This document shows, one piece after another, positions 42,735 to 52,967 of a DNA stretch of 64,000 bases. Source of the DNA: UBA2779 sp965232615 (GTDB lineage: Bacteria; Spirochaetota; Spirochaetia; DSM-2461); assembly GCA_965232615.1 (NCBI GenBank), contig OZ246985.1, positions 1,116,001 to 1,180,000 of the forward strand. The letters run 5' to 3'. The position numbers and the translations under genes are program-made. Below the pieces are notes generated by a model. The model was not told the DNA's origin and searched no databases. It worked only from the letters and a program-made list of their open reading frames with translations. Positions within the stretch are counted from its first letter, which is position 1. The number at the start of each line of letters is the position of its first letter.

Positions 42735-44795
42735 ATGACACAAACAACAAAACTGTCTGAAGTCTGGGTACAACTCCATTATCGATATAGAAATGAATCC
42801 TATAAGTACAACCTTCCTCTCCCTGATGGAAGTAAGACTCTGGATGGAGTGAAGGTTGATTTTGACCGAAAAATTGTTCCCGGTGGACAACGTTTTCTGG
42901 TAACAATGGAATCCAGAGGTCTGGTGGATATTGAATCTTTTGTACTCACAGGTTCACTGGATTATTCACGAGATCTCAAGGGAATCTTTGTGAATGGGTA
43001 CCAGTCCTGGACTGAAAGCAATGAGCTATATCCCGGGGAAAGGATAGCGGCACTTAATTCACCCGGCCGGTTATTATCTCTTCAGCGATCAGGTGATGCC
43101 TCTTTCTATCCATATTCCGAACGGAAGGGGCGTTTCCATGGTTATTCTTATGCCTATTTGAGATACCCGGACCGCCTGTTCCTTGTTTGCAGTCTGGATG
43201 ACAGTATTGGATACACGATAATTGGAACAGATATTCGCCAGGAGATGTTTACCTTAACCAAAGATCTCAGCGGATACCGACTCAATGGTAAGCAGAAAAT
43301 TCTTGATCTGGCCATATTGGAAGGGATGGAGGATGCTGTTTTTAGTGCATATGCGGATATGCGCGGTCTTTCCGACATGAGATTCCCCCGGGTATTCAGC
43401 TGGATCAGTGAGCCATCAGGAACACGCCGATTGGACGAGCTTTACATACGTCGTAACCTCGCCGTATTTCGGGATAATGAGATTCCTCTGGATTATTTCA
43501 TTATCGGAAGCGGCTGGCAGTCGGCACTTGGTGAATGGAAGCTGCTGGCTTCCGGATTCCCATCGGGGATGTCTTCCCTGTGTGCGGAGATACGGGGCAG
43601 TGGGTATCGACCGGGATTATGGTTTGCTCCCTTTGTTGTGGGAGTTGATTCAACCATATTCCGAACACGGAAGGACTGGCTGATCAGGGAACCCGGGAAG
43701 GCATTGAAGCCAGCCGGACGTTTTGCCCAACACAGGGGTGCTGTCTTCGCGTTGGATCTCTCGAGACAGGATGTTCGGGAATACATTGCAGAGAGCTATC
43801 AACGGATTACAGAGAAATGGCGTTATGATTTCATTGCTCTGGATCTGCTCTATGTAACAGGTATCTATCCCCGGGATGGATTGAGCAGGGCTGGGGCCAT
43901 GTATGATGCTATGAAGTTTCTGACTTCACTGAAGGATGAGGCTACAACCTGGCTTGTCAATGGAGTTCCTCTGGAGCCCTGTTTTGGAAAAGTGGAATAC
44001 ACCCGTATCTGTGCGAACACATCACCTGCCTGGGAGCATACCTACCATAAGAGTATTCACCTGAGAGAAAGGGTTTCCACCCTGAGTGCATTGCGTTCTA
44101 CAGTTGGCCGACGGCACCTCAATGGCCGATTGTCTGAAAATGCCACTGGACCATTCCATTTGAAATCGACAAGAAAATCCATGGATGAATCACAGAGATA
44201 CACTCAGCTTCTATTATGTCTGCTGTTTGGGAGTTTCATATCGACATCAGATCCTGTTGGAGATTACCAGCCGGAAACGATGAGACTGTTTATGTCCCTG
44301 TTTCCTTTTATTAATCCCCTGATTGAATCGGTGACTGAATTCAGGAGAACAATCAGAGTAAATTACAAGGTCGGCGGGCGAACATACTTGAGTATTTCCA
44401 ATCTGGCAGAAAGGACTCGGTCTTATCAACTTCCTGATGGCAACTGGTTTGTGGCTGCTGCTGGAGGAAACCATGCTCATCACATTATGGGAGGAAAGCA
44501 TCGGCAGATCAAATCAGGCGAATCACACAATTATCTGCTTCTCGAAGAAGGAGATTGTTTTGCCGGTAGCGATGGGCATATTTTCCCCGGAACTGAAATC
44601 AAATCCATACAGAAGGTTGATAACAACTGGGTTATTATTCCTGAGAAATCAGGTCTTAATCTTTTCAAAGTATGGTTGCGAGTTCCTGCTGATGATGCCA
44701 ATACTACTATAAATGGATATTCTGTTGAGAAAGAAATACTTGCGAATGGAGAATGTCTGATAAGCACCCATGTTGGCGATTCTCCGGCAGTTTAA
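42735..44795 (+). CDS. GH36-like alpha-galactosidase family glycosidase
   Basis: A 686-residue protein without a signal peptide, so it acts inside the cell on imported sugars. An N-terminal beta-sandwich has NGYQSWTESNELYPGE, the barrel shows PLDYFIIGSGWQ and GLWFAPFVVG, the nucleophile aspartate probably lies in FIALDLLYV, and the acid/base aspartate in FISTSDPVGDY. The usual K-x-D nucleophile motif is A-L-D here, so substrate may differ from raffinose or melibiose. Its 3' end overlaps the convergent glycosyltransferase gene by four bases. Confidence 0.82.
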   Translation: MTQTTKLSEVWVQLHYRYRNESYKYNLPLPDGSKTLDGVKVDFDRKIVPGGQRFLVTMESRGLVDIESFVLTGSLDYSRDLKGIFVNGYQSWTESNELYPGERIAALNSPGRLLSLQRSGDASFYPYSERKGRFHGYSYAYLRYPDRLFLVCSLDDSIGYTIIGTDIRQEMFTLTKDLSGYRLNGKQKILDLAILEGMEDAVFSAYADMRGLSDMRFPRVFSWISEPSGTRRLDELYIRRNLAVFRDNEIPLDYFIIGSGWQSALGEWKLLASGFPSGMSSLCAEIRGSGYRPGLWFAPFVVGVDSTIFRTRKDWLIREPGKALKPAGRFAQHRGAVFALDLSRQDVREYIAESYQRITEKWRYDFIALDLLYVTGIYPRDGLSRAGAMYDAMKFLTSLKDEATTWLVNGVPLEPCFGKVEYTRICANTSPAWEHTYHKSIHLRERVSTLSALRSTVGRRHLNGRLSENATGPFHLKSTRKSMDESQRYTQLLLCLLFGSFISTSDPVGDYQPETMRLFMSLFPFINPLIESVTEFRRTIRVNYKVGGRTYLSISNLAERTRSYQLPDGNWFVAAAGGNHAHHIMGGKHRQIKSGESHNYLLLEEGDCFAGSDGHIFPGTEIKSIQKVDNNWVIIPEKSGLNLFKVWLRVPADDANTTINGYSVEKEILANGECLISTHVGDSPAV

Positions 44796-46321
44796 TAGTC
44801 GTATAGTAGCCTGAAATAATCAATTCGACCAAAAGCCTTCCCCACAGCTTCCCTTATGCTTCCCGGTGATGTGGATGGAGTTTTTGTGCCGAAACCAGCC
44901 AGTATTTCAGAAAATTTTCTGGCAAAAACAATGTCACTGAAATGGGATTCCAGAGTATCCACCATGCTGGGCGCGGTTGCCATCAATGTACGGCTGATCG
45001 AATCCAGCAGCTCACGATTCAGGAGTCTGGCCTGATTTGTCCATTCAGGATCTCTGGCTTTTTCAAGCATGGCCAGTTGATCTGTAATGGAAAGAAATGA
45101 GATATCAAGTCCTCCCCCGGCGCCAAGCTTTTTTATAGATGCTTTGATTGTCTTAATAGATTTTTCAGGTAGATTGTCGCTGTGGATCTTAATCTTTTCC
45201 AGATACTCCTGCTGTGTTTTTTGTATGAGAGTCTTATCAGCGGGTATTCGGAATTCGGCCCAGAATCGTCTTGGATATTCACCCAAAATCTCAAGGATTC
45301 CATCGAGAATGTCAAGATAACGGCCGATGAGAGGTTTCCGCCAGTGTAGGGCATTCAGAAAGAGGTATCCAAATCCTTCCTGTACCGAGGTGGAGATAAT
45401 TCCATCACTGCCCGATGCAAGTTTTGGGTAGGTCAACAGGGGGTTGCCGGTTGCTTCGGGACACCATACCCCCGGGATCAGTCCTTTCTTAAAGGCCGAT
45501 TCAACAATCCTTGAATAGGCTTTCTCCTGTGCTGAAACACCTGGGAGAGTTACAATAACATTGGCTGGTTCATCAAGGAGAATGGCCATCATGGCAGCTT
45601 CAAGTATGTTCTTTCGGCGAATAGCTCGTACGGGGTAGAGGAGTATTCGACCATCGGGTAAGAATCCCGGATTTAATTGAGAACAGCTTTCAATAAGTGC
45701 AGCCTTTAATTCGGCGGAGCTTATGTCGCTCACAGGGGGGGAAGGAACAGGATTCGACAGAAGACTGACAGCATTGTTCAGGCCGGCATTGCTGAGTATT
45801 TTCCGGTCTCTTTCATTGATAACCGCGTAGCGAATCCCTGGACCCGAAGGATAGGGAGGCGTATCAAGGACGGCATCAAGTCGATTCAAATTCTCCAATC
45901 GTCCACACTCGGGAAAATCATGGATGTGGAGAAGCATATTGCGTTTTCCACTTCTGGCGATATTCATCAATGCGGCTGTGAACCAGGGGTTTTTTCCAAT
46001 ATGGTAATTATGGATCCACCACAGAGTATCCTCATCGTATCGGGCTTCAAGTCGTCTGATGATTGCACTCACATCAAATTCCTGTCCGCTTTCGGTATAG
46101 GCGATTTCACCCAAAACATCACTTTTCAACTTGTCTGCCAAAGGTCTTGGGAGATCTTTCCTGATCCGGATCATCACATCATTAATCCCATTTGAAATAC
46201 CGGAAACCAGTCTGATTTCCTTGATAGAACTGATGTGGGTGAGAATGGCACGGATGGAATATACAATGACATCAGTGACACCACCAGGCTGAAGGTGATA
46301 ATGAAATAACACTATTTTCAC
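44792..46321 (-). CDS. Glycosyltransferase, GT4-like
   Basis: A 509-residue cytoplasmic protein starting at GTG 46321, one base overlapping the stop of the upstream glycosyltransferase (TAGTG). GT-B features: an N-terminal HYHLQPGGVTDVI glycine loop and a C-terminal donor-binding motif EGFGYLFLNALHWRKPLI. The C-terminal 150 residues are a helical extension. It should transfer a sugar from a nucleotide-sugar donor. With its neighbour and the GH13 phosphorylase gene opposite, a role in a soluble glucoside or compatible solute is likely, but not proven. Confidence 0.78.
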   Translation of the reverse strand: MKIVLFHYHLQPGGVTDVIVYSIRAILTHISSIKEIRLVSGISNGINDVMIRIRKDLPRPLADKLKSDVLGEIAYTESGQEFDVSAIIRRLEARYDEDTLWWIHNYHIGKNPWFTAALMNIARSGKRNMLLHIHDFPECGRLENLNRLDAVLDTPPYPSGPGIRYAVINERDRKILSNAGLNNAVSLLSNPVPSPPVSDISSAELKAALIESCSQLNPGFLPDGRILLYPVRAIRRKNILEAAMMAILLDEPANVIVTLPGVSAQEKAYSRIVESAFKKGLIPGVWCPEATGNPLLTYPKLASGSDGIISTSVQEGFGYLFLNALHWRKPLIGRYLDILDGILEILGEYPRRFWAEFRIPADKTLIQKTQQEYLEKIKIHSDNLPEKSIKTIKASIKKLGAGGGLDISFLSITDQLAMLEKARDPEWTNQARLLNRELLDSISRTLMATAPSMVDTLESHFSDIVFARKFSEILAGFGTKTPSTSPGSIREAVGKAFGRIDYFRLLYDY

Positions 46322-47598
46322 TATGTATTCCCTATGTTGAGATTCCCCAGATGTCGAGTCATGACAGCTCTCAGCTGGTTCCGCAGAATCTGATAGGAAT
46401 AATGCTTTAAGGCCAGTTTGTAATTGGTTTCAGTCATCTCTCTTACAAGATCTTTGTTCTCGAGTACTTCCTCTGTTCTTTTAATGGTCTGTGACGAAAT
46501 AAAATTGTCCATTTCAATAACCTTGAATCCTTTGGGTTTAATATCAGTGGAATAGATGGAATAATTATTAACCAGTATTGGTTTTCTGAACCATATTGCT
46601 TCAAGAAAGGCATTCCCAAAACCTTCTATGAGAGAAGGATAGGTAATCAGATCGGCGTGCGGATAAATATCGACCAGAGAGTATACTCGTCTGCCATCAC
46701 ATGTTGTTCCTCTCTTTTCTTTTATTATGTCATCGACAAACAAGGCTCGTATTTTCATCATTTCAGCGAATTCCTTCACACGCATTTGATACTCGTACCC
46801 CTCGTCTCCCGATGCATGAGAAATAACAAGCACGGCTTTCCTGTTTATCCGTGCTACTAACTCGATGGCATGTTCAATCCCTTTTCGCTGAACAACTCGT
46901 GTCGGCTGCAGAACAAACAGCTCATCATCAGAGATTTCCAGGTCATTGCGCACATTGTTTATGTAGTCATCCTTAGGTGGAGGACCTAATTCGAAATTCA
47001 TTACATTGGGAATGAGTGTGGATGAGATCCCTTTTCGAAGAGCTAATTGATTCTTACCGGAAGAATTGATTACAACATGTTCAATATTATTGAGATGAGG
47101 TGGATAGCACATATTGAAGTAATCCCACACACAATTACAAAGAAACCTCTTTCTTTCCCAGAAAAAATCGTGATGATGAGCGATTACAGGTATGCCGGAT
47201 TCAGCAATTACCTCAGTCAGGGCCAGACCCAATGGTATGTTTATCGGGATGGTAAGTACATTCTGAGGAATGAGCATATTGATTTTATAAGTTTTAATAA
47301 AATCATATATTTTCGTCTTGAGGTACTGTTTAATTTCATAGATCTTCGAGGTGAGAGAAGTACTCCGGAAATCATTGGCATAACACTCATCAGTCACTGC
47401 TTGAATTTCAGAATCCTGAAAATGCAGTTTTTCTTCCAAATACGATTTGTCTGATGGAGTATCAATCTCACCGGCCATGTAGTAGCAATCATATCCCATT
47501 TGTTCAATAACAGCCGCCCATTTCATTGTCTCCAGCGATACACCATCAGTTCCTGCCAGGCGAAATGAGATGAAACCAATATGTTGTTTACTTGCCAT
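46321..47598 (-). CDS. Glycosyltransferase GT4, possibly mannosylglucosylglycerate-synthase-like
   Basis: A 425-residue GT-B enzyme. The ATG at 47598 follows AAGGAAGG; an in-frame GTG at 47616 is less likely. N-terminal FISFRLAGTDGVSLETMKWA, central LQPTRVVQRKGIEHAIELVARI and the donor site SLIEGFGNAFLEAIWFRKPILVN are clear. The N-terminus reminds me of mannosylglucosylglycerate synthases; this is a tentative similarity from memory. First gene of a two-gene operon, divergent from the GH13 phosphorylase gene. Confidence 0.8.
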   Translation of the reverse strand: MASKQHIGFISFRLAGTDGVSLETMKWAAVIEQMGYDCYYMAGEIDTPSDKSYLEEKLHFQDSEIQAVTDECYANDFRSTSLTSKIYEIKQYLKTKIYDFIKTYKINMLIPQNVLTIPINIPLGLALTEVIAESGIPVIAHHHDFFWERKRFLCNCVWDYFNMCYPPHLNNIEHVVINSSGKNQLALRKGISSTLIPNVMNFELGPPPKDDYINNVRNDLEISDDELFVLQPTRVVQRKGIEHAIELVARINRKAVLVISHASGDEGYEYQMRVKEFAEMMKIRALFVDDIIKEKRGTTCDGRRVYSLVDIYPHADLITYPSLIEGFGNAFLEAIWFRKPILVNNYSIYSTDIKPKGFKVIEMDNFISSQTIKRTEEVLENKDLVREMTETNYKLALKHYSYQILRNQLRAVMTRHLGNLNIGNT

Positions 47599-47703
47599 GC
47601 ATGCCTTCCTTATCACAGTATATATTTTGTAGGAAATGATGGTATACTAAATATGTTCTTTGGTGAATCGTAAGATTCAGGATTCAGATAAACTGCATTA
47701 AAT

Positions 47704-49434
47704 ATGGAGAATGTGATGAATGAGGTAATTGAAAAAAAACTGAAACTCATCTTTGGGGAATCTACAGGTGTTCAGACAGCAGAAAGGCTGGAGGGTCTGA
47801 TTGATCAGTGGAGAAATCAAAATCCTCAGGTATCAGTCTCTTCAACTGGTGGCTTACCGGCCGATCAGAAAGATGCCATTATGATCACCTATGGGGATAA
47901 CATACAAAAATCCGGGATGAATCATCTGGAAGCGCTGAAGAATTTTTCTCAGAGAAGATTGACAGGAGTTGTGTCAGGCATTCATATCCTACCCTTCTCT
48001 CCCTACTCATCGGATGATGGATTTTCAGTGATTGATTATCGAGCTGTTAATCCGGAATGGGGAAATTGGGATCAGATTACTTCTATCGCAGGAAATTTCC
48101 GGTTGATGGCGGATCTTGTTCTCAATCACTGCAGTGCTCATAGTTTCTGGTTCAAAGAGTTTCTGGCCGGAGTTGAGAAATATGAAGATTACTTCATTAC
48201 TGTTAACCCCGGAACTGATCTCTCCGGGGTTTTTCGGCCTCGAGCACTCCCGTTGACCCATGAATTTGAAGTGAATGGCCAGAAAAAAATGGTGTGGACC
48301 ACATTCAGCCAGGATCAGGTCGATCTTAACTTTGCAAATCCGGAAGTCTTTCTTGAATTTATTGATATACTGCTCGACTATGTTGCCAGAGGTGTCCAGC
48401 TTATCCGCCTGGATGCCGTCGGTTTTCTGTGGAAGGAAATTGGCACGAGCTGCATGCATCACCCCAATACCCATGAGATAATTAAGGTTTTCAGGCTTGT
48501 TCTTACTGAAACTTCTCCAGAGGTGATCCTTATCACTGAAACAAACGTACCCCATGAGGAAAATATCTCCTACTTCGGTCAGGGAAACGACGAAGCTCAT
48601 ATGGTGTACCAGTTTACCCTGCCGCCCCTTACTCTGGATGCATTCCTTCGAGGAGATGCCTCCAGGTTAACAGCCTGGGCTGCCACCCTGCCCGAACCCA
48701 ACTCTGACTTCAGCTTTTTTAACTTCCTTGCTTCCCACGATGGAGTGGGGCTTCTTCCAGCTCGTGGTTATCTTAGTAGCAGGGAAATCAATGATCTGGT
48801 TGCGGAGGTTAAGACCAGGGGTGCAAGGGTTGGGTACAAATCGACTCCCGATGGGGACATCCCCTACGAACTGAATGTGAGTTACCGGGATGCCGTGGCT
48901 GAGGACACACTTCCAATCGATAAAAGGGCCGCGAAATTCCTGGCTTCACAAGCAGTGATGCTGTCCTTGGCCGGTATCCCCGGGATTTACATCCATAGCC
49001 TGTTGGGATCGGGAAACTGGGACGAAGGTGTTAGACTTACAGGTATCAACAGATCCATTAACAGGGAAAAGCTGGATTTAGATAAGCTGAATGCAGAGCT
49101 TGATGATTCATCAAGTTTGCGAGGACGGATCTTCACCGGTTATACAGGAATGCTCAAAGCACGCCGTGCCCATCCGGCTTTCCATCCAGCAGCAGAGCAA
49201 CACATCCACTCCCTTTCTTCCTCTGTGTTTGCCCTGACACGCACAGCTGATAATGGTCAATCCGTCCTCTGCCTCATTTCAGTTTCTTCGAAACGGCAGG
49301 AAGTGCATCTGCCGGGGAAGTGGTCAGCAGAAAAATCCTGTATGAATATTATAAACAGCTCGTTGGTGGAAGTGGAAAACGGGAAGGTTTTCATGGACGC
49401 ATGGGACGTTTTCTGGCTTGAGATGAATAGATAA
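47704..49434 (+). CDS. GH13 sugar phosphorylase (sucrose or glucosylglycerate phosphorylase type)
   Basis: A 576-residue intracellular enzyme of GH13 subfamily 18. The nucleophile aspartate is in LIRLDAVGFLWK, the acid/base glutamate in LITETNVPH, and the transition-state aspartate in ASHDGVGLLPARG. It phosphorolyses an alpha-glucoside to glucose 1-phosphate and the acceptor. Its length is nearer the glucosylglycerate phosphorylases (about 550-570) than sucrose phosphorylases (about 490-500), and the neighbouring GT pair fits glucosylglycerate chemistry. ATG 47716 has GGAG at a good distance; ATG 47704 is the longer option. The next gene starts at its stop. Confidence 0.85.
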   Translation: MENVMNEVIEKKLKLIFGESTGVQTAERLEGLIDQWRNQNPQVSVSSTGGLPADQKDAIMITYGDNIQKSGMNHLEALKNFSQRRLTGVVSGIHILPFSPYSSDDGFSVIDYRAVNPEWGNWDQITSIAGNFRLMADLVLNHCSAHSFWFKEFLAGVEKYEDYFITVNPGTDLSGVFRPRALPLTHEFEVNGQKKMVWTTFSQDQVDLNFANPEVFLEFIDILLDYVARGVQLIRLDAVGFLWKEIGTSCMHHPNTHEIIKVFRLVLTETSPEVILITETNVPHEENISYFGQGNDEAHMVYQFTLPPLTLDAFLRGDASRLTAWAATLPEPNSDFSFFNFLASHDGVGLLPARGYLSSREINDLVAEVKTRGARVGYKSTPDGDIPYELNVSYRDAVAEDTLPIDKRAAKFLASQAVMLSLAGIPGIYIHSLLGSGNWDEGVRLTGINRSINREKLDLDKLNAELDDSSSLRGRIFTGYTGMLKARRAHPAFHPAAEQHIHSLSSSVFALTRTADNGQSVLCLISVSSKRQEVHLPGKWSAEKSCMNIINSSLVEVENGKVFMDAWDVFWLEMNR

Positions 49435-50882
49435 TGAGTTTCATTGAATCTCTGGAATCAGCAACCATGCTGAAAGGAGGCCCGCTTTGTATTGGTATCG
49501 ACCCGAGAGTTGAACCGGGCAGGACAGTTTATGACGATCTACGGGATTATGGGTGCCGGGTGGTTGATGTTTGCTCACCTTTTGCGGTTGCCTTCAAACC
49601 ACAGTTGGCCTTCTTTGAACGCCATGGAGCAGCCGGCCTTGAGGCCCTTGAGGCCATTCTACGATACATACAGACTGTAGACCCTGAGTATCCCATTATT
49701 CTGGATGCCAAGAGAGGGGATATCGGTTCCACAGCCGTTGCCTATGCTCAGGCCCTTCTCGACAGGCCTGGATGCCTGGCTGTTACTCTCTCTCCATATC
49801 CTGGGGCCGAATCTATTCAACCCTTCCTTCAGTATAAGGATTCTTTCCTGTTCATACTCTGTCGTACAACAAACCCGGGTGCCCGGAAGCTGCAGGAAAT
49901 GCCATTGCAGAATGGTCAGCCCCTTTATCTTGCGGTTGCCGCGGAGGCCGTGAGTTGGAATATCCAGCCTTCCAGACCGCAGATTGGACTGGTTGTGGCT
50001 GGTAATGATTCCTATGCTCTGCGATTAGTAAGGGAATACCAGCCGGATACATGGTTTCTTGCTCCTGGCATTGGTGCTCAGGGTGGACAGGCTGATGAGG
50101 CCGTAGCTGCCGGCGCCAGAAGTGATGGGATGGGTATTCTGGTTTCGGCCAGCCGATCTGTAGCAGATGCCCCTGATCCCGCGCTGGCTGCCGGCAGACT
50201 CAGGGATTCCCTGGAGAAGGCACGACAGGCAGGTCAATCCGGTTACAGTTTTGAGATAAGAAAATCTCGAAACTCCGGTTTAAGGAAGGATGAACATCAG
50301 GAATTGTTGGAAGGTCTCTTTCGGATTGGTGCCTTCAAACTGGGAGAATTTACCTTGAAGTCCGGTATGAAGTCGCCCTTCTACATTGATCTGCGCCGTA
50401 TAAGTGCGGACAACCGTCTATTTCAACTCTGCGGCCGGGCCTACGCGTCCCTGTTGGAAGGTCTCCAGTATGATCATGTCGCTGGTATACCTGTCGCCGC
50501 TCTACCGCTGGCTGCCGCTGCTGTTCTTGTCACTGGAGATAGTTTGATTTATCCTCGAATAGAAAAAAAGGATCATGGTTCCGGTGCCCGGGTGGAAGGC
50601 GTCTGGCAGAAAGGTGACAGTGCTGTATTGCTTGACGACTTGATTACCACCGGTGGGAGTAAGATTGAAGCTGCTGCTGTCCTGAAGGAAGCGGGTCTAA
50701 GAGTTAAAAATCTGGTTGTCCTCATTGAACGGGGAAGTGCCGGACGGGAAGAATTGGAAGAAGCCGGCATACAATTGATTTCCTGGACCAATGTGGAGGA
50801 TCTGCTTCAAGCAGGTACCACTGCTGGTTATATCGGAGAAAAAGAGGCCCGGAGGGCAGTGGATTTTATCAGGAAGGGATGA
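49434..50882 (+). CDS. pyrF-pyrE: Fused orotidine-5'-phosphate decarboxylase / orotate phosphoribosyltransferase
   Basis: A 482-residue bifunctional protein. Residues 1-265 are a type 2 OMP decarboxylase (LDAKRGDIGSTAVAYAQALL, then VAGNDSYALRLVR); about 290-482 are the orotate phosphoribosyltransferase with PRPP motif AVLLDDLITTGGSK. Together they turn orotate and PRPP into UMP. The order (decarboxylase first) is opposite to eukaryotic UMP synthase. It starts one base before the end of the phosphorylase gene, so translation is coupled. A nucleoside importer and prs lie nearby. Confidence 0.93.
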   Translation: MSFIESLESATMLKGGPLCIGIDPRVEPGRTVYDDLRDYGCRVVDVCSPFAVAFKPQLAFFERHGAAGLEALEAILRYIQTVDPEYPIILDAKRGDIGSTAVAYAQALLDRPGCLAVTLSPYPGAESIQPFLQYKDSFLFILCRTTNPGARKLQEMPLQNGQPLYLAVAAEAVSWNIQPSRPQIGLVVAGNDSYALRLVREYQPDTWFLAPGIGAQGGQADEAVAAGARSDGMGILVSASRSVADAPDPALAAGRLRDSLEKARQAGQSGYSFEIRKSRNSGLRKDEHQELLEGLFRIGAFKLGEFTLKSGMKSPFYIDLRRISADNRLFQLCGRAYASLLEGLQYDHVAGIPVAALPLAAAAVLVTGDSLIYPRIEKKDHGSGARVEGVWQKGDSAVLLDDLITTGGSKIEAAAVLKEAGLRVKNLVVLIERGSAGREELEEAGIQLISWTNVEDLLQAGTTAGYIGEKEARRAVDFIRKG

Positions 50883-50892
50883 TATTGCTCTG

Positions 50893-52002
50893 ATGGAATG
50901 GCTTAAAAATACAATTGTTATCTGGAATTACACTCTTCCATTTACACTCCTTGAATTCATACTTCGCCTTGTACTGCCCGTCATAATTGTATCTATAGTA
51001 TCAGTTGTTCTCTCTTCACTGATTCGCCGAATTGGCGGGAAACTGATAAAAGAAGATGAGAAAAGGCAGGGATTCTCCAGATGGACACGGCGGGTTTTTC
51101 GACTTATCGTCTTGATTTCCATTATTGTATCAGCCGGTTCAATTCTTGGGATCAAAGCATTGAATGTATTCGGTAAGTTCGTCCAGGTACTGAATACTCC
51201 TTTTATTTCCAGCGGGAATACAAGTATTTCAATCCTTACTTTGATTTTGATTATCCCCATTACCCTGGTTGCTTCCTGGGTTGGCCGTCTTGTCAGACGG
51301 GGAATTGGCAATGGAAGACTGGTACTCTTCGGATTAAATTCCGAACAGGAATTCATTGTGGGCCGCATGGTTCATTATGTGATGATGGTCCTTGTTTTCA
51401 TTCTTGGCCTTTCCGTTATTGGTATAGATCTATCGGCCATTGGTATCCTTTTTGGGATTCTGGGTGTTGGAATTGGTTTTGGTCTACAGTCATTTATTGC
51501 TGACATAGTGGCTGGCATCAGTCTTATTGGATTGGGACATATCAAAGAAGGTGATAGAATCCGATTGGGGGAAAATGATGGTTCAATTCAGCACATTCGA
51601 TTGATGTATACGGAATTAACTACGTTTGAAAACGAAACATTGATAATCCCCAACCGTTTACTCACCGGAGATATTATTCACAGTTATAACTACAAAGACA
51701 GTCGGGTTGTCATTGTCAACAGAGTCGATGTTTCTTACGATTCGGATCTGGAGGATGTTATCAGAATACTTCAGAAAGTGGCTGCACAAAATCCATGGAT
51801 TCACAGGGCGTCAGAGACCGATGTTCGGGTTAAATCCTTTGCTGATTCGGGAATTGTGATGGAGCTGCGGACATGGATACATGATGTGAAAGACAGAGCT
51901 GAAGCTCTCAGCTGGACCAATCTTGAAATATGGAGAAGTTTCAAAGCAGAGAGTATTGAGATCCCATTTCCACAGCGTGATGTTCATATAAAAAATTCAT
52001 AG
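50893..52002 (+). CDS. Mechanosensitive channel of the MscS family
   Basis: A 369-residue inner-membrane protein, starting at ATG 50893 just after the pyrFE stop. Four or so helices come first; the pore helix is about LSAIGILFGILGVGIGFGLQSFIADIVAGISLI and is followed by the beta domain (GHIKEGDRIRLGENDGSIQHI, NRLLTGDIIHSYN). It opens under membrane tension to release solutes during hypo-osmotic shock. A frame extending to 50791 overlaps pyrFE and adds nothing. The last six bases overlap the convergent ABC permease gene. Confidence 0.92.
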   Translation: MEWLKNTIVIWNYTLPFTLLEFILRLVLPVIIVSIVSVVLSSLIRRIGGKLIKEDEKRQGFSRWTRRVFRLIVLISIIVSAGSILGIKALNVFGKFVQVLNTPFISSGNTSISILTLILIIPITLVASWVGRLVRRGIGNGRLVLFGLNSEQEFIVGRMVHYVMMVLVFILGLSVIGIDLSAIGILFGILGVGIGFGLQSFIADIVAGISLIGLGHIKEGDRIRLGENDGSIQHIRLMYTELTTFENETLIIPNRLLTGDIIHSYNYKDSRVVIVNRVDVSYDSDLEDVIRILQKVAAQNPWIHRASETDVRVKSFADSGIVMELRTWIHDVKDRAEALSWTNLEIWRSFKAESIEIPFPQRDVHIKNS

Positions 52003-52815
52003 CGTTGATTTTAGGCTCTTACGGTCTTTCAGTGAGAGCAATACTAGAATAAACAAAGCTCCCAGATAGGGAAGAGCAGGCATAACGGAGGCCCAGCCTG
52101 CCGTGAGCCCCTGTATTCTTCCAGAAACAATCTCAAACAGTGAGAAGATATAACATGAAATCAGAACCCCGGTTGGATTACGATATCCTGTCCAGATCAT
52201 AGCCAGAGCAATCCAGCCCTTACCCGCACTCATCCCCGGAACGAATACCCCTAATCGCAGACTTATTATGCTTCCGGCAAGGGCCGCCATACCGGATGAG
52301 ATGAACAGAACACTTAATCGTAGTAGCCGTACTGAAATACCTCGTTCAGCTAGAAACTCTACACCACTGGCGGCAGCCCTGATGCGTCTGCCATACGAAC
52401 TTGTGTATAGAACAAGACTGATAATAATCCCTGAAGGAATCATCAACCATGGTAAAATATCAAGTTTCCGTGATGCCAGACGGAGAACACCTTCAAAGTT
52501 TAAGAAAAACCTGGAAACAAGGCTGTTTACCGCGGGAAGTAGAAGATTGATTCCCAACCCTGCTATAAACAGATTCGCTCCCCATCCCAGATGAAGAACT
52601 CCCAGTAATCCTCCAGCCAGAATACCTGTAAAAGCTGCTGCCGTCATGGCAATCCACCATGGGAATCCCATACTCACGAGGACAGCCGTGATAAATGCTC
52701 CCACAGCTATATTGCCCTCCAGGGATATATTCAGTGCCCCGGCTCTCTCGGACAGAAGTCCGCCCAGAGCCGTCAGAATGAGTGGAACTGCTGAGTGGAA
52801 TACTGCTTCTATCAT
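51997..52815 (-). CDS. Nucleoside-type ABC transporter permease (NupQ-like)
   Basis: A 272-residue permease of the BPD_transp_2 class. The start MIEAVFHSAVPLILTALGGLLSERAGALNISLEG is the family hallmark. It is the last gene of a binding protein-ATPase-permease-permease set and is separated from the other permease by 152 bases without a gene. It should form the channel with the NupP-like protein. Confidence 0.9.
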   Translation of the reverse strand: MIEAVFHSAVPLILTALGGLLSERAGALNISLEGNIAVGAFITAVLVSMGFPWWIAMTAAAFTGILAGGLLGVLHLGWGANLFIAGLGINLLLPAVNSLVSRFFLNFEGVLRLASRKLDILPWLMIPSGIIISLVLYTSSYGRRIRAAASGVEFLAERGISVRLLRLSVLFISSGMAALAGSIISLRLGVFVPGMSAGKGWIALAMIWTGYRNPTGVLISCYIFSLFEIVSGRIQGLTAGWASVMPALPYLGALFILVLLSLKDRKSLKSTL

Positions 52816-52967
52816 GGATGATATGGTGCTTCCCGTGTTGAACCGCTGTCTGACTTTAACCAGTGTACTTGCGAAAGATCTGAATACACACTCTGCCTGT
52901 TGGACAATGCGGTCATGGCTGAGAATTCGTCATACATTGATATTGTGTCCATACTCCTTCTCCCTGA

